A DNA stretch of 64,000 nt from Trichopria drosophilae (Eukaryota; Arthropoda; Insecta; Hymenoptera; Diapriidae): assembly GCA_030407085.1 (NCBI GenBank), contig CM059582.1:70823501-70887500 (forward strand). The letters run 5' to 3'. This document shows, piece by piece, positions 53,173 through 64,000 of the stretch. A program made the position numbers and the translations under genes. A model generated the notes under the pieces. That model had not been told where the DNA came from. It was given only the letters and a program-made list of their open reading frames with translations, and did not search any database. How positions within the stretch are numbered: position 1 is the first letter of the stretch; every line of letters starts with the position of its first letter.

Positions 53173-53839
53173 CGATAAACCAAACCACGGTGCAATATCT
53201 CAACCTCTAACTGCGTTATTTAAATAGTATAAAGTATAGAACAAAAACAACAGTAAGTCAGCAGGCTAGGTCATAATGGCCGCATCGCGAATATTGTTCC
53301 ACTTTCATTCAAAACAATAATTACAGTGCGTCGCCCATTGAACAGGTGCTGCTCTCTACTAACCGATGTCGAATCATTAGTGACTTCTTAAGTACTAACT
53401 CATTTTTGTTGTCGAACTGAAACACACACTAAGCAATTTTCCGATTCAGTGCCAACTCTCTACCGTTACGTATAGACTTGAAGCCTGATCAGAGCAATGC
53501 GCCATGACTGTGTGGACTCACTGGTTACGAATCACAGGGATAGGCTACACGGAATGAAAAAAAATAGGAGTGCTATCTAGGCAGTACTGACTACTAAACA
53601 TATAGGTTTATAGTATATTTTTCTATAGGTGGTGTAGACTTGCTGTGTTTTTCTGTATTGCCAAACTCTCGTGTATTGGTATGGGCGTCGGCAAGTGTGA
53701 ACCTTATGGAGTTCAAATCGTCTTCCAGGAATTTCTCTTTATAATATGTAGTGTCTCACATTTACTTATGAGTAAAAATTTAAATTAACTTTATAATTCA
53801 TCTTGAATGAAATTAGAAAAATGTCTTAATTTAAGTATG
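53173..53839. other. Spacer
   Basis: No gene recognised. Confidence 0.4.
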
Positions 53840-54112
53840 TTAATCTACACAAGTTAAATCTATTATTTCCATGTGTCGCTTATCATTTCTCACTCGAGAC
53901 TTTAATTTAATATATTCTGCTGGTAAATTGTTTAATTTATTTTTTATAATTTGTTCTAATTTTCGTTGTCTCCGTTCCCCTTTATTAAGTCGAGCAATTT
54001 TGTTCGAGTCTGCTATCGTTTGTTCTCTAAGTTTGTTATTCAATATTATTTGGATACGTCGTCTTTCGATCAGATAAAGGACTGGCCTGTTTTCTAAAGG
54101 GGTTCTGGCTTC
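53840..54112 (-). CDS. Candidate terminal exon of a host gene, basic helical protein
   Basis: Not recognised. On the minus strand an acceptor-like TTTCTTTTAAAATAACAG is followed by a frame reading ARTPLENRPVLYLIERRRIQ, then IARLNKGERRQRKLEQIIKN and RNDKRHMEIIDLTCVD with a stop. It is Lys/Arg/Glu-rich and predicted helical, and no transposon motif is seen. No strong AATAAA is found downstream. It could be a last exon or a decayed fragment. Confidence 0.35.
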   Translation of the reverse strand, partial: EARTPLENRPVLYLIERRRIQIILNNKLREQTIADSNKIARLNKGERRQRKLEQIIKNKLNNLPAEYIKLKSRVRNDKRHMEIIDLTCVD

Positions 54113-54640
54113 CACTGTTATTTTAAAAGAAAATAAAGGTTATTGAAACAAAAATGTTGTGTATTATATAAGATATGACTGTCTGATCGCGAAAGAACTA
54201 ACTAGAAATTTCTATTTATTTTTCTATAATGGACCGCCAAGAATGTTCTAATTTAACATAATTTTATTACATTTAAAATAAAAATGTAAAGCGGACTCTG
54301 CTGCCGAGCATAAGGTGAATTACATGCCAGGAAGTGGTATAAGTGTTATGACTTTTAGGAATGCTGTTATCTTTTGCTACTTGATACTGCTGATGGCAGT
54401 TCGAGAAACTCAATATACTTCGATCAACCATCCACACTCTCAGCAGCACAGGTTCTCGTTCAAAAGCGCTGTCACCATTTTGTTACGACCAGATTCGGGG
54501 TACGTACTCAAAGTAAATCCTCAGAGTTCACTTCGTAAATCAAACAGAGTTGACTTCGTGTTGTTTAGGGTGAACGAGGGCTGCTGTGCTGAAAGAGTAG
54601 TAGGTGGGGGAAGAGTTTTTTAAAGTATCCGCGAGTCTTT
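54113..54640. other. Spacer, frames not supported
   Basis: A 102-codon plus-strand frame at 54315-54623 lacks motifs and has a low-quality C-terminus. Not called. Confidence 0.35.
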
Positions 54641-54648
54641 AGTTTTCC

Positions 54649-54810
54649 CACTATAAAGAGGAGAAAAAAGACTTGACAAATACCGATTGGTGACTGTACT
54701 GAGTGTTAGTAGAGGAAGAAAAGGGTGAATAAATTGCTTTGGTTTATTCAGAGTATTGTGGTTATTTTTCTATATATAAAAAAATAAATAGGAATATTCG
54801 ATTAAACTTC
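54649..54810 (+). promoter_or_regulatory. TATA box and poly(A) signal, LTR-like layout
   Basis: CTATAAAGAGG at about 54650 is followed by GGTGAATAAATTGC at about 54727, a spacing seen in LTRs. TG...CA ends could not be fixed. Confidence 0.25.
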
Positions 54811-55274
54811 GGATGCCTAATAGTCCCCACTGATTCTCGGGGCTAGTCCGAACACCAAGAGTCCCAGTTAAGCCTCTAGAATCTATAAAATAAAAAAAAA
54901 GATGTGATCCCTAAGGTATCGTCCCCTTTATTTCTCAGATAAACAAAAACAAAAATTAAAGGGGTTTGGATACATTCGTCTCAAAAACAGAAAAAGATTA
55001 TAAAAAAAATTAACAATGGATTTATATTCTCGTTTCATGAATCGTGACGAAATTGGGAAATGCCACGATTCGGAAAGATGGGGAGGAATGTTAGTAGGAC
55101 CAAAAAGGAGGGTTGAGGTTTATTATATTGTTCTTTTATACTCACTTTCTGGGACCAAGAATCTTTGATGTTATTAGTGCTATTTTTTTCTAGTACTTTT
55201 GCGACTATATTTGACAGAAATTTCGCTAAGGTGTATGTAGGACCATCTATTGTCGAAACAATAATTAGTAAGGG
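54811..55274. other. Spacer upstream of the Penelope-like element
   Basis: Short frames only. The stretch from about 55165 may hold decayed N-terminal RT sequence. Confidence 0.35.
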
Positions 55275-56513
55275 ATGTCCTACCTTGTGGACCTTGGGAA
55301 GTCCATATGCTCTAGGTATAATGTCACAATACTCAAAAACTACAAAATCATATCATTGGATGTTGTCTCAATGTTTACGAATATCTCTAATGAATTAGTA
55401 ATTAATAGCATCGAAAATAAATGGAAGGATATTAAAAAAATTACAACTTTAGATAAATACGATTTTTTAATGGCAATAATTACGTGTGTACTTCAAATTT
55501 CAAGATGTTGTTTACAAACAGACTTTCGGCATGCGGATGGGTTCTCCCCTCTCCCCTGTTCGCGCGACTTAGTTCTGGAATATGTAACTGAAAGCGTTTT
55601 GAAAAAAATAAACTTCAAACCGCCGTTCTTTTACAGATACGTGGACGACATATTCACATCCATTCCAGATAGATTCGAAAATGATTTTGTATCTGAATTT
55701 AACAGTTTCGATGAACAAAACCGGTTACAATTCACGTACGAATCCGAAACGAATCGTGTAATAAACTTCCTCGATGTCAGTATTTTTTTACAGGCAGATG
55801 GTAGGCTAGAATTAGATTGGTTTCATAAAGAAACATGGACCGGTAGATATCTCCATTTTGATTCCATACATGCTTTCTCATACAAGATCGGTATGATTTA
55901 CGGGTTAATTGACCGAGCGATTAAATTATCATCTGTTGATTTTAAACAAAAAAATTTAGAAATTATTAAAAACACTTTACTAGATAACGGCTATCCCATA
56001 AAATTAATAGATCAATGTATTAATAAAAGATTATATTTCCTCAATAACATAGACAACAATAATACTAATAAACATGACTCGCATATTATCAAAACAATCA
56101 GCTGTCCTTACATAAAAGGACTGTCTGAGAAAATCGCAAAAATTTTCAAAAATAAAGATATCAGAATCGCTTTTACACCCGTTAAAACTAACATTGCCAA
56201 CATTAAAACCGGAAAGGATAAATTACCACCAGGAAAACAAAGAGGAGTCATCTATAAAATCCCATGTCTACACTGCAATAACTCTTACATTGGACAAACG
56301 GGTAGACCTCTGTAGGTTCGTTTGAAAGAGCGCAAAAAGAACATTTACGCCTCTAAAGAAGAGAATTTTACAGGTCTAACCGATCATAGACAAAAAACGG
56401 GACATGATTTCAATTACGCCATTACAATAATTCTAGCCAGGGAAAAAAATGGAGGAAAAGGACCCACGTTGAAAACTTTTTTATCAAAAAGGAAAAAAAC
56501 AACGTCAATATAA
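55275..56513 (+). pseudogene. Penelope-like element: reverse transcriptase with GIY-YIG endonuclease
   Basis: The RT part reads NYKIISLDVVSMFTNISNEL, VINSIENKWKDIKK, a region where QTFGMRMGSPLSPV lies in another frame (about 55520-55555), then PPFFYRYVDDIFTSIP with the YVDD active site, and NFLDVSIFLQADGRLELDWF. A helical linker and KLPPGKQRGVIYKIPC then CNNSYIGQTGRPL give the GIY-YIG nuclease core. A TAG at about 56313 follows RPL, with the frame continuing VRLKERKKNIYA and TGLTDHRQKTGHDFNYA (the conserved H region). Two frame changes around the MGSPLSP motif and one stop make it inactive. Confidence 0.88.
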
Positions 56514-57112
56514 GATTCGAAAAGTCTAATCTACCCGAAGTCTACAATGTCTTTACTTAAAACAAAATTTCAGTTACATTAATTGAAATACACTTCTGTC
56601 CATATTAACTACTTTCATTTATTCTCGGTAACACAAACACAGAAACCATCGTTAAATTCATGTATTCTCCGGCATTTAGTATAAATATAAACAGTTTGGC
56701 AAAACTTTTTCACATTCGATACTGAAGAGGATCTATACCTGGGTCGAAACGTATAATTTCGTTACATTTTTTTTTAAACAAAATTTGTTTTCATTATAAT
56801 GATTTACTTTTAAAACACTTTTTCAATATTTTTTTCCCCTAAATTAAATATTTTATTCCCTCCTTAAAATTTAATTCTGATTCTAGTTAAAATTTTTTGT
56901 TAATTTTTTATTAGACCGAAAAATACCAAAGCTAAAAGTTTATTAATTTAAAGCATTAATACAATAAAGATGAATCTTTCCAGAAAATTTGTTTTAACCT
57001 ACGCCTCAGTAGAATAGATTAGTATTTTCAGTCTTAAAATCATCATATCTCGTTTTCATTGTGTTTCAAGTGGTCTTTTATATGAAAAAAGTCCATAAAA
57101 AGATATCCCGTG
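56514..57112. other. AT-rich 3' flank of the Penelope-like element
   Basis: Nothing recognised. May include its 3' UTR. Confidence 0.35.

Positions 57113-57141
<29 letters not shown>
57113..57141. repeat. (TA)n microsatellite
   Basis: A TATATATATATATATATATATATA tract about 30 bp before the transposon. Confidence 0.85.
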
Positions 57142-57145
<4 letters not shown>

Positions 57146-58191
57146 TGTCTATCTGGAGATAGAAATAGATATACAGGGTCATCGAAAAGTATCGGACCCC
57201 CCTAATATCTTCAGTTAGAATGCACTTAGGAGAAAATGTCCAATAGCAAAGTTGTATGGTTTCAAGCGGGGAGTAAGATGATGACCTTGACTTTGACCTT
57301 GACCATGTCCTTCAAGGTCATTTCAAGGTCAATCTTATTTTTTTAAATAGAACCCCCTACATTTTATTGCATATTCTTATAGCTTATCTCGAGAGCTTTC
57401 CAAAACACTATAATAAAATATTTTTTTATTAAGTACATTTTTAGTTATAAAGGTTTGAAGTTAAAAATTGTTTGACACAAAATGTAGAATATCTTGTAAA
57501 ATATTATTTAGTTTTCAGTAATCATAACCTTGATCCTTTTGTGCGCGGAATAATGAGACCAATTAATTGGTTTAAAGAAAATACATTAATCGGATCCCCC
57601 TAATATTTTCAGTAAGAATGCATTTTGGAAAAATGTCCAATAGCAAAGTATTGTACGGCTTCAAGCAATTATGCTAATAGGCTCTGGCGAAAAACTGCCC
57701 GAACGTAATCGCGAAAAGCTGCTCGAATGCGTGATTTCCGAATGCGTTAGCGGGAATCTGACCGAAAGCGTTGGCCAATCTTTATTCGCTCACTCCCGCA
57801 GGCACCAATGTACGAGCTCTTGAGCAAACAATACGGATCACTGATTTGAAACTTTGATGCAGTGCTGTCTTCTTCTTAGCGAGCAGCAGTCACCTCGTGG
57901 ACGAAAACGAACAGCCTCAAAAATTTTTTCTGTAACAAAAGAAACCATTGTGCTTCAATTGATTATTCCAAACATCTTCATTTTGTTTCCAATAGCCCAG
58001 AAATTTTTCGTAAATATTATTAATTGATCTATTAGATTTTCAGTTGCTCAACGAGCTTTTTGCTAGTGCTGGTTAAAATAAACAAATCGATAGTTGGACC
58101 AACACTTAATAATTAGTATTTTTCTCTACTTAATTATCTAGATCAATTTCCTATCACTTACCTGATTAATTCTTCTTCGCTCTAATTAAGA

Positions 58192-59094
58192 ATGGCGGAG
58201 CTTTCTGAAAGAGATCGAATAACACTGTCAATGATGCGAGGATGGGGAGATCAACAAAGAGGGTATAAAACAGTAACGCGATTATTTAATGAAAATTTTC
58301 GGAATGAAAATAATAGGATCTCCAAAAGTACTGTAATCCGTACTATTCAACGTTTCGAGGCTATTGGTAGCGTTAAAAGCCGCCCAAAATCTGGTAGACC
58401 TAAAACAGCAACAAATAATGATAAGGCGTTAGATGTTTTACAGTCTTTCGTTGAAGATCCCCATATTTCCATCAATCGCGTTGCACAAGAACACGAAATC
58501 GGTCATGCATCTGTCAGTAAAATTCTGAAATTGAATAAATGGCATCCATACAAACTCCATTTGGTCCAAGAGTTGTCCGAAGACGATTTTGATAGACGCA
58601 TCGAATTTTGTGATCTTATGATGGAGATGATTGTCGACGATCCTCTATTACTTGATAATATTGTTTTCTCTGATGAGGCAACATTTGAACTGACTGGAAA
58701 TGTAAATAGACACAATTGTAGATACTGGAGTGACGTTAATCCTCACTGGAAAAGAGACAATCATACTCAATATACACAAAAAGTTAACGTATGGGCTGGT
58801 ATTCTTAATGGTAGACCAGTTGGCCCTTTCTTCATTGAAGGCAATTTGACAGCACAAGTATACCTTGTCATGCTTCGCGAACAAATTGTTCCAGCTATTC
58901 GAGACATAGCTGGTGGAAATATGGATGAAATTTATTTCCAACAGGATGGAGCTCCACCTCATTATGGTGTCATTGTCCGTCAATATTTGAATGAGGTCTT
59001 TCAGGACAGGTGGATAGGGCGAAGGGGTCATATTGAGTGGCCACCTCGGTCTCCGGACTTGACCCCACTTGACTTTTTTTGTGGGGTTACTTGA
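58192..59094 (+). CDS. IS630/Tc1/mariner-superfamily transposase, copy 2, C-terminus frameshifted
   Basis: 300 codons, nearly identical to 3506-4405. It has one extra codon near residue 41 (ENNRISK for ENKISK) and few substitutions. HTH, GRPK linker and the three Asp candidates (FSDEATF, QQDGAPPH, RSPDLT) are present. It ends DFFCGVT because the same T tract is 7 long here too. Downstream the other frame resumes LWGYLK, but a 5-base loss near 59195 breaks it again. Both copies share the tract, so it predates their separation or is under constraint. Confidence 0.9.
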   Translation: MAELSERDRITLSMMRGWGDQQRGYKTVTRLFNENFRNENNRISKSTVIRTIQRFEAIGSVKSRPKSGRPKTATNNDKALDVLQSFVEDPHISINRVAQEHEIGHASVSKILKLNKWHPYKLHLVQELSEDDFDRRIEFCDLMMEMIVDDPLLLDNIVFSDEATFELTGNVNRHNCRYWSDVNPHWKRDNHTQYTQKVNVWAGILNGRPVGPFFIEGNLTAQVYLVMLREQIVPAIRDIAGGNMDEIYFQQDGAPPHYGVIVRQYLNEVFQDRWIGRRGHIEWPPRSPDLTPLDFFCGVT

Positions 59095-59308
59095 AAAGTA
59101 AAGTTTATGCCACCAAGCCTCAAGATTTAGATGATTTAAGAGGGAGAATAACTCTAGAGATAGAACTAATACCGCCAGAAACGTACCGGAATGCGGTTTG
59201 TTTATAACAGATTGGCACATTGCCAGGCTGTTGAAGGGCAACAATTTGAACATTTGTTGTGAATTGTTTGGTACAATTAAATATTTTGCCCAAGCTAACC
59301 AATTGGAA

Positions 59309-59408
59309 TTAAATTTGCCTTAACTGGCCGGACTCACACACCACTCTTGCCTTAACTGGTCGGACTCGCACACCACTCTTGCCTTAACTGGTCGGACTCG
59401 CACACCAC
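59309..59408. repeat. 32-bp minisatellite in mariner-like copy 2 (3 units)
   Basis: Same unit as 4618-4742 with three repeats. Confidence 0.85.
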
Positions 59409-59723
59409 TTAACAAATTGTTAACTTCAAACCTTTATAACTCAAAAAGTACTTAATAAAAAAATATTTTTTATAGTGTTTTGGAAAGCTCTCGAGATAAG
59501 CTATAAGAATATGCAATAAAATGTAGGAGGTTCTATTTAAAAAAATAAGATTGACCTTGAAATGACCTTGAAGGACATGGTCAAGGTCAAAGTCAAGGCC
59601 ATCATCTTACTCCCCGCTTTAGACCATACAATTTTGCTATTGGACATTTTCTCCTAAGTGCATTCTAACTGAAGATATTAGGGGGGTCCGATACTATTCG
59701 ATGACCCTGTATATACATATATA

Positions 59724-61689
59724 CAGGGTGGCCGATTTATCTGAAGACATCGAAATATCTCGAGAACTATGCATAGAATCAAAAAAGTTGTCGGATGAAA
59801 GTTGTTCGACACGAAGGGGGGCATCTAGCGATAATTAAATTTACCCCCTCCCCCATACCCTGGAGGTGGAGTGGGGGCAAAAACAATAAAACTTAAATAG
59901 GAACCCCCATTTTTTATTGCAGATTTGGATTCTCCGGAAAAAAGTACAAGAATTTGACCTAGGAGCTATTGCATTTTGGTTTACAGGTGGCGCTGTAATC
60001 GATAAAAATCCAAATTTATCCGAAGACATTGAAATACCTCGAGAACTATGCACAGAATCAAGAAAGTTGTCGGATGAAAGTTGTTCGACACGAAGGGGGG
60101 CATCCAGTAATAATGAAATTTACCCCCTCCCCCATCCCCTGGGGGTGGAGTGGGGGCAAAAACAATAAAACTTAAATAGGAACCCCCAGTTTTTATTGCA
60201 GATTTGGATTCTCCAATATTGACAATTTTCGCCCGCGTAGCGGATATGGAATACGGTCATTCTAACAAAGCCGGGAAAAAATACATTTAGCGTTACCCAG
60301 GAACAACGACGTGGACGTAGTATTTTTCTGTTCCCTTTGGGGTGCTTGTTTTACGTGAGTCCCCTTGCCTCTCACTGTCTCACTGTTCACTTACTTGAGT
60401 AAGTGTTCGAAATGTTGACCTTCCACTTCAATGCATTTATTTATTCTTTCTTCAAATGACTTTATACATGATAGAATCATATCTGCAGAAATTTCTGCGC
60501 AAGCAGTTCTTATGCGTTCCACCATGTTTTCACGAGTCGTTGGTACTTGTTCATAAACCTTACCTTTTAGGTAACCCCATAGGAAGAAATCCAGAGATGT
60601 TAGATCAGGTGACCTCGCAGGCCAATTAATGGGGCCACCTCTACCAATCCACCTACCATTGTAATCACGGTCTAGTATTTCCCTTGCTATTCTTGAAAAA
60701 TGTGCTGGGCAACCATCATGCTGAAACCACATTGTCCGTCGGGGTCCATAGCAACATCCTCAAGTAGTAATGGTACTTCTTGTTCTAGGAAATCTCGATA
60801 TTTTGTTCCATTCAAATTACCTTCAATGAAATAAGGACCAATGAGTTTATTTCCTATGATTCCACACCAAACGTTCACCGACCAAGGACGTTGATGATTA
60901 ACTTGTCGTAACCAATGGGGATTTTCTACGCTCCAATAATGCATATTATGCCTATTGACGCCACCATGGTTCGTGAATGTAGATTCATCTGAAAATAATA
61001 CATTAGCAAAGAAATTGTGGTTCGTTTGCATTTTTTGAAATGCCCATTCACAAAACACCACGCGGTTATGAAAATCATCGCCATCTAGTTCCTGGTGCAG
61101 TGAAATGTGATATGGGTGAAATTTATGACGATGCAATATTCTTTGAATAATGTCTCTGGAAATGCCGGAATCGCGACGTAAGTGTCGTGTGCTTACATGT
61201 GGACATTATTAAAATTTCATATTCAGAATAACAATTTTCGCAATTGATATTACTAAATTCTAATATTAAAAATTCTAATATTAGAATTTTTAATATTAAA
61301 TTTTCATAAAGGGATCAAATTGTCCCTATTTGCCCCCTGGATGCCCCCCTTCGTGTCGAACAACTTTCATCCGACAACTTTTTTGATTCTGTGCATAGTT
61401 CTCGAGGTATTTCAATGTCTTCAGATAAATTTGGATTTTTATCGATTACAGCGCCACCAGTGAACCAAAATGCTCCTAGCTCCTAGGTCAGATTGGTGTA
61501 CTTTTTTCCGGAGAATCCAAATCTGCAATAAAAACTGGGGGTTCCTATTTAAGTTTTATTGTTTTTGCCCCCACTCCACCCCCAGGGGATGGGGGAGGGG
61601 GTAAATTTCATTATCACTGGATACCCCCCTTCGTGTCGAACAACTTTCATCCGACAACTTTTTTGATTCTGTGCATAGTTCTCTGTATA
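59724..61689 (-). mobile_element. CAGGGTGGCC mariner-like element with internally repeated ends, copy A
   Basis: Starts CAGGGTGGCCGATTTATCTG next to TA. The left end holds two tandem units of about 280 bp (start of the shared CTCGAGAACTATGCA phrase near 59760 and 60040), and the right end holds the inverse. The right terminus lacks its last roughly 40 bases: it stops at GTGCATAGTTCTC, where copy B begins. The transposase lies on the minus strand and lacks its N-terminus. Confidence 0.85.
60391..61196 (-). pseudogene. Mariner-like transposase, N-terminus deleted and one frameshift
   Basis: From the 5' side it starts mid-protein (STRHLRRDSGISRD), then HKFHPYHISLHQELDGDDF, LFSDESTF (first Asp) and NVWCGIIG, up to LEDVAMD. 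One base is lost near 60749. In the next frame come MWFQHDGCPAHF (second Asp), WPARSPDLTSLDFFLWGYLK (third Asp) and a complete C-terminus ending GQHFEHLLK. The spacing between second and third Asp is 36 residues, as in the other family. The N-terminal roughly 90 residues with the HTH are gone: a deletion joins the TIR (AATGTCCA) to CATGTAAGCACACG. Confidence 0.88.
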
Positions 61690-61691
61690 TA

Positions 61692-64000
61692 CAGGGTGGC
61701 CAATTTATCTGAAGACATCGAAATATCTCGAGAATTATGCACAGAATCAAAAAAGTTGTCGGATGAAAGTTGTTCGACACAAAGGGGGGCATCCAGTGAT
61801 AATTAAATTTACCCCCTCCCCCATCCCCTGGGGGTGGAGTGGGGGCAAAAACAATAAAACTTAAATAGGAACCCCCAGTTTTTATTGCAGATTTAGATTC
61901 TCCGGAAAAAAGTACACCAATTTGACCTAGGAGCTATTGCATTTTGGTTCACAGGTGGCGCTGTAGTCGATCAAAATCCAAATTTATCTGAAGACATTGA
62001 AATACCTCGAGAACTATGCACAGAATCAAAAAAGTTGTCGGATGAAAGTTGTTCGACACGAAGGGGGGCATCCAGGGGGCCTGGATGCTAATATTAGAAT
62101 TTTTAATATTAGAATTTAGTAATATCAATTGCGAAAATTGTTATTCTGAATATGAAATTTTAATAATGTCCATTCGAAAAATTAAGATTATGAATAATTG
62201 ATATTCTTCATATTAAAAATCAAAACTGATTACATAAAAATTGTGCATACAATATGGAAGCAATTTTATAAATAAGTTTTCTACCTTCAATAAAATTACA
62301 TTTCAGGTTTTAATCGAATTGCAAGTTAAAAATGAATCCTGCTACAGTTCCCGAAAAAATCGAAATGATTCTTATTTATGGTGAATGTAAGAGGAATATT
62401 GACGATGCTGTTGCGTTGTATGCTGAGCGTTTTCCTGATAATGCTCGCTCGCGTTCTTTTTTTTACAAAGTTGTGAATGCCTTTCACTCTGATGGCAGCG
62501 TACAAATGAAAAAAAGGAAGCGAAGATTAACAGTTACAGGAGAAGCTAACGAAGTAGCTGTACTAGCAGCTATTCACCAAAATCCACATGTAAGCACACG
62601 ACAATTACATCGCGATTCCGGCATTTCCAGAGACAGTATTCAAAGAATATTGCATCGTCATAAGTTTCACCCATATCACATTTCACTGCACCAGGAACTA
62701 GATGGCGATGATTTTCATAACCGCGTGGTGTTTTGTGAATGGGCATTTCAAAAAATGCAAACGAACCACAATTTCTTTGCTAGTGTATTATTTTCAGATG
62801 AATCTACATTCACGAACCATGGTGGCGTCAATAGGCATAATATGCATTATTGGAGCGTAGAAAATCCCATTGGTTACGACAAGTTAATCATCAACGTCCT
62901 TGGTCGGTGAACGTTTGGTGTGGAATCATAGGAAATAACCTCATTGGTCCTTATTTCATTGAAGGTAATTTGAATGGAACAAAATATCGAGATTTCCTAG
63001 AACAAGAAGTACCATTACTACTTGAGGATGTTGCTATGGACGTCCGACGGACAATGTGGTTTCAGCATGATGGTTGCCCAGCACATTTTTCAAGAGTAGC
63101 AAGGGAAATACTAGACCGTGATTACAATGGTAGGTGGATTGGTAGAGGTGGCCCCATTAATTGGCCTGCGAGGTCACCTGATCTAACATCTCTGGATTTC
63201 TTCCTATGGGGTTACCTAAAATGTAATTTTATTGAAGGTAGAAAACTTATTTATAAAATTGCTTCCATATTGTATGCACAATTTTTATGTAATCAGTTTT
63301 GATTTTTAATATGAAGAATATCAATTATTCATAATCTTAATTTTTCGAATGGACATTATTAAAATTTCATATTCAGAATAACAATTTTCGCAATTGATAT
63401 TACTAAATTCTATTAGAATTTTTAATATTAAATTTTCATAAAGGGATCAAATTGTCCCTATTTGCCCCCTGGATGCCCCCCTTCGTGTCGAACAACTTTC
63501 ATCCCACAACTTTTTTGATTCTGTGCATAGTTCTCGAGGTATTTCAATGTCTTCGGATAAATTTGGATTTTTATCGATTACAGCGCCACCTGTGGACCAA
63601 AATGCAATAGCTCCTAGGTCAAATTCGTGTACTTTTTTCCGGAGAATCCAAATCTGCAATAAAAAATGGGGGTTCCTATTTAAGTTTTATTGTTTTTGCC
63701 CCCACTCCACCTCCAGGGGATGGGGGAGGGGGTAAATTTAATTATCACTGGATGCCCCCCTTCGTGTCGAACAACTTTCATCGGACAACTTTTTTGATTC
63801 TGTGCATAGTTCTCGAGGTATTTCAATGTCTTCGGATAAATTTGGATTTTTATCGATTACAGCGCCACCTGTGAACCAAATGCAATAGCTCCTAGGTCAA
63901 ATTCGTGTACTTTTTTCCAGAGAATCCAAATCTGCAATAAAAAATGGGGCTTCCTATTTAAGTTTTATTGTTTTTGCCCCCACTCCACCTCCAGGGGATG
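61692..64000 (+). mobile_element. CAGGGTGGCC mariner-like element, copy B, runs off the window
   Basis: Starts CAGGGTGGCCAATTTATC next to TA (61690-61691). Inverted ends reach inward to the transposase, at least 615 bp on the left (61692-62306), mirrored from 63221 to beyond 64000. Two or more units of the roughly 280-bp end repeat are visible at the right (63430-63770 and 63730-64000). The right terminus is outside the window. Confidence 0.88.
62332..63230 (+). pseudogene. Mariner-like transposase, intact N-terminus, frameshift and lost C-terminus
   Basis: The ATG at 62332 begins MNPATVPEKIEMILIYGECK. HTH regions occupy about residues 8-50 and 80-108 (STRQLHRDSGISRDSIQRIL). The first Asp is D156 (FSDESTF). 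One C is missing in AAAATCCCATTGG near 62868 (copy A has four C), so the frame shifts. The second and third Asp (QHDGCPAHF, RSPDLTSLDFF) are in the next frame. After GYLK, at about 63220, the coding sequence ends at the inverted repeat, losing about 45 C-terminal residues that copy A still has. Confidence 0.88.

Larger units (their letters stand above)
57174..59709 (+). mobile_element. Mariner-like DNA transposon, copy 2
   Basis: 2536 bp, CAGGGTCATCG ends, TA on both sides (57172-57173 and 59710-59711). It has the same 300-bp TIRs, internal repeat of the terminal motif (about 57590-57680) and transposase as copy 1. It has about 95 bp extra in the 5' leader (58010-58115) and three 32-bp minisatellite units instead of four. 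Four exact TGACCTTGA/TCAAGGTCA sites lie in the left TIR. Confidence 0.95.

Noticed and set aside
54315..54623. 102-aa plus-strand frame
   Set aside because: No homology features. Part of a possible LTR-like region.
56230..56513. Homing endonuclease of the GIY-YIG type
   Set aside because: It is fused downstream of a YVDD reverse transcriptase in the order typical of Penelope-like elements.

Overview
The window looks like a transposon-dense, gene-poor stretch of an insect nuclear genome. The background is AT-rich, and there are no operons, ribosome-binding sites, rRNA genes or CRISPR arrays. Hymenoptera, and an ant in particular, is my best guess from the style of the mariner-like, CR1/Jockey-like and MITE families, but that is an inference. 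Most recognisable coding sequence belongs to mobile elements. Host coding is limited to two candidate terminal exons (51453-51785, + strand; 53840-54112, - strand), one weak exon candidate (40972-41154), and two short genes of unknown origin (7968-8531, + strand; 32411-32914, - strand).

Left part (1-10 kb). A 61-bp satellite with a 183-bp higher-order period (292-691 and 9704-9823) was split by a PHD-finger-type non-LTR retrotransposon on the minus strand (692-9703). That element was itself hit twice. A 2449-bp mariner-like element entered ORF2 (2595-5043, TA duplication). A 2336-bp TG...CA LTR-like element entered ORF1 (6489-8824, GTAC duplication) and carries its own promoter, a 187-aa gene and poly(A) signals. 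In both cases removing the insert plus one target copy restores the retrotransposon reading frame, so these boundaries are firm.

10-26 kb. This holds a Copia 5' LTR with primer-binding site, a non-LTR ORF2 fragment, a degenerate array built on GGCAGTTACCGGGACAGTA that is interrupted by a second PHD-type non-LTR element (16583-19795), a GC-rich deleted R1-clade element (about 21.2-24.3 kb) joined to a deleted Copia element with its 5' LTR (24303-25457), and a tRNA-derived SINE with a perfect 14-bp target duplication.

26-41 kb. This holds an LTR-retrotransposon gag remnant, a 31-unit perfect (C15A) minisatellite, several palindromic or TIR-bearing non-autonomous elements (28431-29246, 31045-32025, 35759-36079), the second small unknown gene, and long AT-rich stretches with nothing recognisable.

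41-57 kb. A broken gene of a DDE-like family that I recognise only from motif memory is scattered over 41979-49872. It was split by a full-length 4826-bp CR1/Jockey-type retrotransposon (42396-47221, 7-bp duplication ACAATAT) whose ORF1 and ORF2 are both open and lie in one frame separated by a single TGA. A Penelope-like element with a GIY-YIG endonuclease lies at 55275-56513.

57-64 kb. A second copy of the 2.5-kb mariner-like element is followed by two head-to-head copies of another mariner-like family with very long inverted, internally repeated ends. Their transposases are broken at opposite ends. The elements do not form a pathway. They record successive nested insertions, and nearly all are inactive; the retrotransposon at 42396-47221 is the clear exception.
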